Below, piece after piece: positions 34,841 through 44,363 of a stretch of 64,000 bases of DNA. Position 1 is the stretch's first letter; each line of letters opens with the position of its first letter. The stretch spans positions 1 to 64,000 of the forward strand of contig JADDOH010011146.1 of the NCBI GenBank assembly GCA_016648135.1, in the 5' to 3' direction. Below the pieces are notes generated by a model. The model was not told the DNA's origin. It did not search any database and saw only the letters and a list, made by a program, of their open reading frames with translations. The stretch is from Agrypnia vestita (Eukaryota > Arthropoda > Insecta > Trichoptera > Phryganeidae). The translations under genes were made by a program, and so were the position numbers.

Positions 34841-36050
34841 ATAGTTATTTGTTAGCTTATACAGAGACGATGAAACAGTAAAATAAAGAAATAATTAAAC
34901 CTTAATTGAAAAAAATAATTGTTATCAGTCGAAATAAGATCAGTTTCATACGAACATTCGTAATATTTTATGTCTGTAGAATAAAAAAATACACGACATA
35001 AAAATTTATTTTTTAATTTTTTAGGCTTTTATCATTTTATTCGAATTTTTCATAATCAATATAAGTTACTGCAAAGATAATTCAATTTTTTGCAAAAATA
35101 AGTCAGAAATATTGAAAAAAATGCAAACTATTGATCGCTTCAACATTTACGACTTATTATCATGGGAGGAACCCATCTGTAAAGTGAGACAATCCGTATA
35201 AAAAAACATCAAAATATTTTTACTCGAGTCAAAAATCATCTAATAAAATTTAGCACCGACATATTATTTTAAATTTATGTTGAAAAATATCAAAAAATTT
35301 ATCAACATAGTAACGTCCTCTCTTCCCACTGTCCACCAAAGTGCTTTCATCTAAGTTTGAGTTTTCTGTGCTGGCTGCATTCTTCAAAATGTTAACTAAT
35401 AATTCGTTCCTCAAAAAAAATATATTAAAAAACGTTCGGGAATATTTTTTGCAAACAAACAAAATTGTCAAGGATGAAAAAAATAACCCAATCACAATCC
35501 GCCCCGCTCTGCAAAGCCCGAGAGCCAGAATAAACAGCGCCTGACGCGCATGGGTCCGTAACACCGGAAGTGATCTCGGAGGCGGAGCGGGCAGCAGAGC
35601 CAAGTCTTCGGACGCTTCCGGAGCTAACGAGACTGGTAAAATAACCTTTGGACGGAAGTTGCATGATTTTTCGATGCCCATTGGAATTTTTAATGTGATT
35701 TCTGGAAACTGCTCTCGATTTTCCTTCAAAAATTTCTTTGAATGTAGATAAAATTATTTGAGATAAGTCGTATTTATGATGACGAGCAAAGCATTAAACA
35801 GTGTCTGTTTTCACAATTATTTATATATTTTATGAAACAGTTTTGACAGTACATAAAATAATATTTCGATGCTGACCACTTTTCTTTTAACACGCGTAAA
35901 ATGAAGATTTCGAGATATACATAGTTGGTGGTACTGAAGTGTCAAATTTTTAACATACGTACCTGAAAATATTTACACAAAATTGGATTCGAAAAGAAAC
36001 AATCATGGTTTTAAATAACCAAAATTTGGTGATTCAAATCTTTCTGTTCG
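34841..36050. other. Unclassified DNA with a GC-rich patch at 35480-35650
   Basis: The patch (gcgcctgacgcgcatgggtc ... ggaggcggagcgggcagcag) sits inside a 159-codon minus-strand frame (35250-35729) with no recognisable domain and low-complexity proline/alanine content. I do not call a gene. The stretch 35060-35115 (aaaaataagtcagaaatatt) resembles the reversed interior of the foldback family at 63.5 kb. Confidence 0.4.
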
Positions 36051-36420
36051 CCGGATGGTTATAGCGCAATACATTGGTCCTAGGGCCTGGACCGACATAG
36101 TTTCTCTCATCCATGCTTCTCATACCTCCACCCGGAGACCACCAGTGGCAACGGACTTGAGGGTGATGTTGATAGTAACCAATCCGTCAGGGAATCCCAA
36201 AAGTACGGCTAAAGTGAGAAGCAGTGAGCGTCTGTCCCACATGTTAGTGGCGGCTCACAAATGGTGGGTGTGGCAACTCGGGTACTAGTCGCATACACCA
36301 TATCTAATGGGTATCCAGGCTCATTAGTTTAGTCTGATAGTTGACTTATGGGCAATGATAGCGGATGCAGCCCTAGCTAGTTAGGTTACTCTGGTTTCAC
36401 GTCTGACGGCCACCAGTGCA
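36051..36420. other. GC-richer island, likely fragment of an unidentified repeat
   Basis: About 370 bp with near-balanced base composition, sharply bounded by AT-rich DNA. Frames are short and unconvincing. It could be a retroelement 5' region. Confidence 0.35.
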
Positions 36421-36724
36421 TAAAAAAACCATAAAGTCAAATCAACCAAAGCTTCATAGAATTTTAGAACTCCTAGATGACTCAATGCTCCAAAATACTA
36501 CAGAGAAACGGTCAGGATAAAAGCGATACCCAGAACCGAAGAAGATACAGCCTTAGAACGAGAAGAGCCGACTCCAATAGCGTACCCAGTCAATGAGTTG
36601 GGAAAATGCAAGGAAGAAGGTCTAGAATCACCAAAAGTCTCAAAATTCAGAAATTTTTCGACGACCCGTCTTTTATAAAATACACAGTGCTTCAAAATTG
36701 CTGACCTGTAACTTCGAGGAAAAA
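36421..36724. other. Unclassified DNA
   Basis: No feature supported; the 84-codon minus-strand frame overlapping it has no domain. Confidence 0.35.
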
Positions 36725-36975
36725 TATACCAGAATATTTTGAGTTTGTTCAAATCTTTCAGAACAGTGCTGGATTTATGTCACAGAGACATTATTAATCA
36801 ATTAGTGTATATTATAGATATCTCACAGAGACGAAACTGTATTAATTATGGGAAAGTAGGTATAGAAGTCATTTGGGTGTAACAGGACTTATGACCTGTC
36901 TTTTGGTAGGCTTAAGTGATCACTTTACACAATTGTAACATTCACCATTTCCACCCATGATAGAATATACCATGC
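36725..36975 (+). repeat. F2-family repeat, complete copy
   Basis: From aatattttgagtttgttc through gctggatttatgtcacagag, gacgaaactgtattaattat, gtaacaggacttatgacctg and gcttaagtgatcactttaca. Bases 36723-36912 are essentially identical to 37266-37440. Confidence 0.75.
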
Positions 36976-37019
36976 TTATTCATTTTTTTGGAAGTTGTAT
37001 ATATGTTCAAATTGCGTGA

Positions 37020-37265
37020 AGCTTTCATATATGAGTTGTAAGCGCCTTTTCCATGCGGCCTGTACAAAGCCATTTTCATTCCCCTAAATCCCCACAGATG
37101 TCGCTAATGAGAAAATCTACAATTGATTTTACGGAATTTAGGGAGCAATATACTTTTATTATGTGTAATGAAATTCATCCGAATACTTGCATTACACTAG
37201 GATACGCCAGGAAATATTATTTCCAATTTTTGTTAAATTCCTTTTTGACCAGTATTTACAATTCA
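37020..37265 (+). repeat. Interspersed sequence shared (inverted) with 50400-50660
   Basis: Shared words such as ttgaccagtattt / aaatactggtcaa and ccacagatg.cg.ta place this beside the F2 repeat in both locations. It is probably the same larger element. Confidence 0.4.
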
Positions 37266-37563
37266 GAATATTTTGAGTTTGTTCAAATCTTTCAGAACAG
37301 TGCTGGATTTATGTCAAAGAGACATTATTAATCAATTAGTGTATATTATAGATATCTCACAGAGACGAAACTGTATTAATTATGGGAAAGTAGGTATAGA
37401 AGTCATTTGGGTGTAACAGGACTTATGACCTGTCTTTTGGTTGGCTTAAGTGATCACCAAAAGACAGGTCATAAGTCCTGTTACACCCAAATGACTTCTA
37501 TACCTACTTTCCCATAATTAATACAGTTTCGTCTCTGTGAGATATCTATAATATACACTAATT
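37266..37563. repeat. F2-family repeat folded into a 107-bp perfect palindrome
   Basis: 37334-37440 and 37457-37563 are exact reverse complements by hand comparison; the spacer is ttggcttaagtgatca. The left arm also matches 36802-36908 exactly. This zero divergence means the inversion is recent. Confidence 0.9.
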
Positions 37564-37989
37564 GAAAAATATACCATTACTGTCGTCTCATTTCACCGCT
37601 TGATCTGTGTGAATTTCACCATTTCGAGTGCAATACTTACAAATGTTATTTTAAATATAATTTTAATACTTGAGCAAGACCAGGCGCGTGAATTCAGTAC
37701 TTTAAAATATGAGCTATTTTGAAAAAAAAGCGAAAATAATATTTATATGATATATGGAATATTTTGATACATTAATTTTAAAGAATTAAGAAAACAATTG
37801 TGATATGAATATAACGAAATGTATGTTTTATTTCGATTTATTTCATAAAAATTCTAATTTAAGTAAAGCTTGTTTCAAATTGCTATATATACTCGTATGA
37901 ACCTGAATAACATATTCTCAATTTAGTCTACTCCACGAAACGTAATTAGTTTAAAATAATATATACAATAAGGCATGGGCTAAGGGGTG
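37564..37989. other. AT-rich DNA, nothing recognised
   Basis: No coding or repeat signal. Confidence 0.5.
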
Positions 37990-38240
37990 TAAGAAAGCTA
38001 TTTCACAATACTTTACAGGTAGATTCCTGCTTTAATTATGAGTCGAAAATGTTCAAGCAACAAGGACTTAATATCAATATTTATGGAGATATGCGGCATC
38101 AATTCATCCAAATATTTCTGACTTATTTTTTTTTAAAACGATTGACTTTTTTAACAGTAACTTATATCGAATATGAAAAATTTATTCCTTAAATACAAGT
38201 CAAATAAAATGATAAAAACCTTCCAATTCCAATTGGAAAA
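37990..38240. repeat. Half of the 63.5-kb foldback family
   Basis: Shares attcctg, attatgagtcgaaaatgtt, atttatggagatatgcg-catca and the ttccaatt.caattggaaaa centre with 63538-63912. The other arm is replaced by the PLE inverted pair that follows. Confidence 0.6.
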
Positions 38241-38249
38241 CAAATGTAA

Positions 38250-38515
38250 TAAGCATTTCTGCTGACCGACGTTTCGCTTACAATTGTGGGGTTCATCATC
38301 AATTCTGATGTGATTAGTATGCGTTAATGTTAAGTATTGGCTTACAATACCATAACGAAACCGTACTGATTTCGGTACGGTATTGCAAGCCAATACTTAA
38401 TCTTAACATCAACACATACTCATCACAACAGCCGTGATGATGGACCCTACAATGAAATGAAAAACGTCAACCGTCGAGAGGTCAAATAAACACGGCAGAA
38501 TATCCCAGAAAACTA
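38250..38515. repeat. Head-to-head pair of PLE terminal repeats
   Basis: The left unit (gaccgacgtttcgctt ... taagtattggcttacaatac) is mirrored by the right unit (gtattgcaagccaatactta ... cgtcaaccgtcg, cggcagaatatcccagaaaa) around about 38372. Each unit retains a decayed hammerhead-like core: TTGATGA...GAAAC on the minus strand at about 38270-38300 and GTGATGA on the plus strand at 38434. They are related to 3001-3248. Confidence 0.65.
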
Positions 38516-38720
38516 CACAAAGAAGATACTAAACGACTATGAAAACCTGAGAAATTTTTTAATCATTTTATTTAACTTGTATTGAAACAAATTAATTTTT
38601 CGTAATCAAATATTTGAAACAAATAAATTCTCGTAAGCCCTGGTTTCAGTTAGAATATTTTCGAAAGTCGGCTTAAAAATAATAGCCGTAAGTATCGAAG
38701 GACAATGAATATAATGTAAA
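38516..38720. other. AT-rich spacer
   Basis: Nothing recognised. Confidence 0.4.
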
Positions 38721-38895
38721 GTAGCTTGTTGGTCTTGTGGTTAGGACACTCGCTTCGTAATCCAAAGGTCGCGGGTTCGAACCTCACTCCAGAGTAGTAA
38801 GATAGTCTTATTTTCATAGCACAAGCGTTTAGCTTAGTTTGAGTGAGAATAGTAAGAATATTGATGTGACACGTATTCCGTGTTCGCATCTCTAT
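38721..38895 (+). repeat. tRNA-derived SINE (family A), best-preserved copy
   Basis: gtagcttgttggtcttgtgg, A-box ggttaggacac, B-box GGTTCGAACC, body ttattttcatagcac ... agcttagttt ... aatattgatgtgac ... gttcgcatctctat, then an A-run. It covers the whole family consensus visible in this window. Confidence 0.82.
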
Positions 38896-39344
38896 AAAAA
38901 AAGCATGCAGTTTTTTTAAAAAATTAGTTCCCAATTACACAAAATAAAAAAGCAGTGACTATCTTCGAAACAAACCTCCATTCCTACTTCCAATCCAGAA
39001 CTAAATTACATGTAGATGTTATCGTGCGTTTGGTAGAACATAACACAAGGAATTGACCAGGCGAAACTATGATATAAGAGTTATTTATTGCGAACAATAA
39101 TTAAATAAAGGAGAAGGTTAAATAAATTTATAATGCACAACCATATACAGCAGTGACCATTTGTAAAAAAGTAATTAATATCATTATTATTTAAACCTAC
39201 AACTTTACTGACTACCAGTTCTAGTGGTCATTGAAACATTCCCTTCGATATAACAAATTTCAGAAATCAAAGAAATAAAAACCAACCCATGTATTTTTTT
39301 TTAAATTTTGAATTAGTATTAATTTTTCTAAGAAATATACTTAC
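38896..39344. other. AT-rich DNA, nothing recognised
   Basis: No frame or repeat identified. Confidence 0.45.
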
Positions 39345-39650
39345 TTATATATAAAAAGGTTGCTCAGAAGGTTTGGGCATGTTGAGCGAATGAATGAGGA
39401 AAGAATGGTAAGAAAGATATATAATGCAAGTGTTGATGGCGCCAGAAAGAGAGGGCGACCGCGGAAGACGTGGCATGACCAGATCAACCAGATACTGGAA
39501 GATGGTCCCGTTAGAAGCCTCAACAACCGGCGAGCTTGCACGCGAAGATGTATGAATGTGGATGTGGTTGTATGTCAGGACAGAAGAGCGTGGCGCTCTA
39601 TCCTCTCTGCCCATCCCCACGGGGAAACAGCGCGATGGTAAGAAATATTG
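39345..39650 (+). pseudogene. LINE 3' end: RT C-terminal tail (plus strand)
   Basis: Translates as RRFGHVERMNEERMVRKIYN, then ASVDGARKRGRPRKTWHDQI, QILEDG, and in a shifted frame DRRAWRSILSAHPHG. This is the C-terminal tail of a non-LTR RT of the 'GHVxRM...GRPRKTW' type. It ends with cccatccccacggggaaaca at about 39610-39630. Only the last ~100 codons exist and the frame is shifted at least once. The same family occurs reversed at 41411-41823. Confidence 0.82.
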
Positions 39651-41410
39651 TAATAATATATTATAATATTCATACACGAAACATTTTTCCGGTCCACCTC
39701 ACATTGATGCGATTATATATTAAAATAAAGTGATCAAAAAAAATTAAAATAAAATAAGAATCCCGCCATATGTGCAATGTGTGCGAATCATATGTACATG
39801 GCATTATATTTAACGACGGGTTCGGCATACAGGATTGAAATAAGCTAAGAGCACCAGAATGAGAGATGGAAAAAAGTCGCCGTAACGGACAGTGAGTAAA
39901 CCGAAATCGCCCACTAGCCGAAATATCCAGTTCGACAAATGTGACATCGTTATTACCCCTTTACAACCCGCTCCCGGCCGATTTGCAATTTACCCCGGGA
40001 AGCCGAGCAGATGAAAAAAAATGATCGATCTGCCTTTTTAATGACTTACGTATTTACTTGAACGCAATGTTTATGTGGCGAATGGTCGGCGGAGATGAAT
40101 TCACATCCCCTAACGTCTCTCTGAAATTCTAACTCTCCAAGCTTTCGTACAAAATAGTAAGAGAAGGTAATAAGGTAAAAAAAGATCGACGGGTCATAAA
40201 TGAAAAAAATAATTTGTTTGCAGTCGAGCAACGCCGGGTTTTCTTTGAAGGATAGTCATTAATCTAACATTAACGCACCATTGAAGTCTGACATATTTTG
40301 TAAAAATTCATATCGAATTCTACAGAAATAAACGATGGCAATATAAATTACTCTGAATATGTTTCCATTTTATCTATGATCTAACTATATAATATTGTGT
40401 AAATTGGATATATCCGTTACATCTTCGACGTAACACCAATATAATAACAGTTATTATATCGACACGTAACGAAAAACCTGTAAAACTTCTAGAACAAAGC
40501 ATATTAGTTATTACAGCAAAATGATGATTATCAGGGAAAAAATACACAATTAAAGTGGATTAACCGTGGTCCTCTGTTGTTTCCGAAAAATATTTTCCAA
40601 ATTTATAACGAACGTCAACCATTTGAAAATATACCGTCAACCATTGAAAAATAAACGGTATTGGAGACAGGCCACACGATGAAAAACGAAAACAGTATTG
40701 AGATTCTTCATATAAATAATATAGGTCTTAGATTAGATAATTTAGAAATGTTAGAAATCAAGAAATGCCTGAACACTAAAGCCAATATAAGTAATAACCA
40801 GTTAAATTTTATGAATATCCCATTATTTGATATATGCCCCATTTCAGTGTCTACTTGTCAATCTTCCGTACCCGTACCATAACTGTAGTCACGCTCCCGT
40901 TCAATAATTAACTTGTTTACCAAAATAACTAAAGGATAATTAGTATGCGAACGTCTTGAAAAAGATATAGTGGTATCGAAACCGATAGACGCAAAGTTGA
41001 TAAAGTGATTTATAAGATTTTAGATAATTAAAATTAATATTTACAGCTACAGCTTACAGCTACCCAGCTACAAAGTTAACGCTATAAACATCAAAAATAT
41101 TAGAAACGATTTCCATTTGTGTGTCCATCGTAGTGAGCGACAATCGTGTAGGCGCTGTACCGTGGGTGTGAGTATACTGTGTAGGGCGATCGGTGAGAGG
41201 TGTGAATATTTATGATAAGTGCCCGGGAAAAAACGAACATTAATATAGGGCTTCACCAAAAATATCTAATTACTCTAAAGGGGTAAGGGTAACTTAAAAT
41301 TTTATAAATAAGCCGATTTCACGTGGTATATCCACTGTTTGATAATGTCCTCGCAAGCCGAAACAGCTGTCACACTAAGAATAGATAGCCGCAGAACTTA
41401 ACTAACTAAC
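39651..41410. other. Unclassified DNA, GC-richer at 39840-40010
   Basis: The part at 39840-40010 (acaacccgctcccggccgat, taccccgggaagccgagcag) is not repeat-like and has no frame. It could be a conserved non-coding element. A 73-codon frame at 40661 and a minus-strand one at 41068 show no domain. Confidence 0.35.
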
Positions 41411-41823
41411 TAACTTACCATCACACCGTTTCCCCGTGGGGCAGGCAGAGAGGATAGAGCGCCATATTCTTCTGTCCTGACATACAACTTTCGCTTCATC
41501 TCCATTCATACATCTCTTCTTCGGGTTCTAACAGCACCATCTTCCAGTATCTGGTTAATCTGGTCACGCCACGTCTTCCGTGGTCGCCCTCTCTTTCTGG
41601 CGCCGTCAACACTTGCATTATATATCTTTCTTACCATTCTTTCCTCATTCATTCGCTCAACATGCCCAAACCATCTGAGCGACCCTATTTTTATTCTATG
41701 TATTATGTTACGATCATCTTTACATTCATTCCTAATATCTTCATTCTTTACTCTATCATACATGGATTTGTCACACATACGTCTAGGGGATCTCATCTCC
41801 ACTGCATTCAGTCTACTCTGCAG
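41411..41823 (-). pseudogene. LINE 3' end: RT C-terminal tail (minus strand)
   Basis: The minus-strand frame reads MYDRVKNEDIRNECK, IKIGSLRWFGHVERMNEERM, GARKRGRPRKTWRDQINQIL and EDGAV, then a shift into CQDRREYGALSSL-like remains. It ends at a ccccacggggaaacggtgtg tail. It is nearly identical in sequence to 39360-39630 but longer at the 5' side. Truncated, with no catalytic RT motifs. Confidence 0.82.
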
Positions 41824-43940
41824 AACTTAATAATAATAAATATACCCTAAATTTCACTAATAATAATATTAATTTAAATTTAATTCATTTTAAATTTCAT
41901 TAATAATAATTATTAAAATTTCATTTATTTTAAATTTCGCTAAAAATAAATATGGAGTTCTACAAATTAAACACAAAAACCATAAATAAATATTTTATTT
42001 GTTTGGCTCTCCATGGTCCTAAGGTATATCAAAACCTAGCATTCATTCGAATGAAGATCGAAGCAATATAACCGTTGAATAATTTTATCCCACGATGGTG
42101 TAACATTTCCCAGAACTTAATGTTCACATTTAAAATTCTAATTTGAAAAGATTCCAAAAAGTGTCTCACCAGGCTCGTCGCTGTGATTCTGAAACAATGC
42201 ACGGAGCTTTCGTGCAACGATCTCATTTCCTTTTCCTCTTTCCCCTTTCATTGGAAGATAAAGCCTCCGTGTTCGCTGCTTACGGTCACTGATTAGTGGC
42301 AGCCATTAGGGAAGCCTCCAATAGCCTTTTTACACGCCTTTCTCTCAGACCTAAAATATTTCCAACCGACGGGGAAATTCCGCTACACAGCCCGATGCAA
42401 AAAAAATTTCCCGTGTTTTGTGCGATTGATTCAGCATCAAGCATTTCTTGATTACTTTTCTTCAATTTAAGAAATCAGTTGATAAATGTTTTAGAAGAAT
42501 TATACCCAAATATTAGAAACGTGAAGCGAGCTAAGACTGAAAAAATGTATACACGCTTCAATAAAAGAAAAACCTGGTATCAACTTCTAAAAATGTATAA
42601 AGTACGTGTTTACTAATTATATTTCATTAATTACATTTCGATACTAAATTTATACACATATTAAGGGAAGAATCTGACTTTTTAACATCTCTAACTTTTA
42701 CAAAAGAGCTTTAAGCAGTGTCGCGAGTGTCCAAATAATTTCGATTACGGCGAACTACACATTGAAAATTGCTGGCCAAATTATTATGCCGAAGCGTCGT
42801 CAGTATCACGTGGTATTCTACGATCCAAAATATTAATTAAGGTCCCCCTTATATAATATTAATGAAAAATATTAATTAAGATGAAAGACCGTGGATTTCA
42901 AACTCACCAAATACGCGAAAATATGTGCAGACATATGTACATTGGTAGTCAATTGTACTTCAAGAACATTCTGACATTCAAACCACAATTTTAAAATGAT
43001 CTAGCGTTCGTCGAACAATAACCATACCCTCGCCACTTTGTTTAAAGATCCTCCCTATCAAGTAATGATGCTTACATTCATGCAAATAAATACGATAAGG
43101 TTGTTGACGTCATTAGATTCAACTCCCGTTTAATTCAACAAATCCTTGCCGTAATCAGATTCAATTCCAGAAAATTCCAGAGAAATTATATACAAAAATT
43201 ATTTTGGCAACCTCTGTATATTTATATATATCAGAATGACATAAAAAGTTTTGAGAGGCCGGTAAATATTTAATAACGCCTATTCGAGAACAATGATACT
43301 GAAATAAGAAAAAGTGAGTTATCGTAAATTTAGCCGCCATGTAGCTCCAACACGAATGTTTTTCAGTAAATTATATATTTATTATTTATGCTTCACAACC
43401 ATTCGTAGAACTTTATCATACATCAACTGTCATATTTAGAATATTATATTTTGTTAGGCTGCTCGACTTAAAGAGTGTTATAAAAAACTTAAGTATTCCT
43501 TAAACGTGATTCTGTGCGCTAATTTTATTCAAAAGTCCGGTCGTTATGCGGCAAATCCATTTGTGTTTTTAGTGAATACGTGTATTCCAAAAACTCGGTT
43601 ATGAAAAGTAAAATTAACGATTATTTAACTTGCAATAAGGGAAATATCTAATGTCGATATGCTCTTAAATATCAGTGATGACCAATGAACTGAAAAAATA
43701 CATTTTCTTAATAAAAAACTATTAAAAAAAGTTGATAAACCTAAAATAAAAATAATTAATTAATCTCTCATTTAAGATCGTGCTTTTCGATGTGTACTGT
43801 TAAGGTCAAGCAGGATATATATAATATGCCGTTAAAATATGTAAGTTGCGAAATCGTATATGCGCAAAAACAAAAAATCTATAAATTTAATCTAAACTAG
43901 GAACTTAAGAGTTAAGGTTATTATTACGGTCGTTGGACAC
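41824..43940. other. Intron-like DNA downstream (3') of the exon
   Basis: About 2.1 kb with no recognised gene. A less AT-rich block at 42160-42420 (cgtgttcgctgcttacggtc, ccgacggggaaattccgcta) shows no splice-framed coding potential and might be conserved non-coding sequence. Confidence 0.4.
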
Positions 43941-43944
43941 ATTT

Positions 43945-44152
43945 AAGCGTTAAATAAAACGAATGTTTTATACGAGCTGTATATTTAACAATTAAGTTAA
44001 GGAGGAGGTGTAGTTCGGCCTACACCTCCGCCGTGATAGGACGCTCTCCCGATGAAACTTAATAAGACTTCAGCGAAACGTCGAGATTTGCTTCTCTGTT
44101 AAATATACGGTTCGTACAAAAAACATCCGTTTTATTTAACACTTACATAAAC
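43945..44152. repeat. Foldback element with hammerhead-like core and GC hairpin
   Basis: Left arm (aagcgttaaataaaacgaat, gttttatacga, gtatatttaacaa) is the imperfect reverse complement of the right arm (ctgttaaatatacggttcgt, aaaacatccgttttatttaac). The centre holds a perfect 10-bp hairpin ggaggtgtag / ctacacctcc (44004-44029) and the core at 44049-44079. Confidence 0.65.
44049..44079 (+). ncRNA. Hammerhead-like motif, weakened
   Basis: CCGATGA in place of CTGATGA, an ill-defined stem II, then GCGAAACGTCG. GAAACGTCG is shared with the PLE-type copies. Probably decayed. Confidence 0.28.
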
Positions 44153-44257
44153 TACGAACGTTTTTTTAACAGCTTCGTTAAAACTGGATATCAAATACCC
44201 GTAAAAAAGTACAATTTCATCAAGCAGTTCATATATATATATTTAAAATAAACTCAC

Positions 44258-44363
44258 CCTTTCCATGCAGTTGTTGACGATTGTCAGCGCCCTTTAGGCT
44301 TTCCGCTGTGTGAACTAGCTCGTCCAATTGGGGTTTCTTTTGTTCCAGTTCGCGTAGAACGTT
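44258..44363 (-). CDS. Dys: Internal exon, spectrin-repeat segment, probable dystrophin
   Basis: On the minus strand a pyrimidine-rich acceptor ending TTTGTTCCAG at 44364-44373 is followed by 106 nt that are open in one frame, then a consensus donor GTGAGT at 44257 downward. The exon starts in phase 0 and ends after one base of a codon. Its 35 codons read as an amphipathic, charged helix typical of a spectrin repeat, including ELEQKKPQLDELVH and DNRQQLHGK. I recognise these blocks from insect dystrophin, the membrane-cytoskeleton linker that ties actin to the dystroglycan complex in muscle and neurons. That match is from memory, not a search. GC content is well above the flanks. No adjoining exon was found in the window, so both flanking introns would be at least about 19 kb (upstream) and many kb (downstream). 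Alternative: another spectrin-repeat protein such as utrophin-like or nesprin. Confidence 0.7.

Noticed and set aside
35250..35729. 159-codon minus-strand frame
   Set aside because: Overlaps a GC-rich patch, has low-complexity composition, no domain and no splice context.
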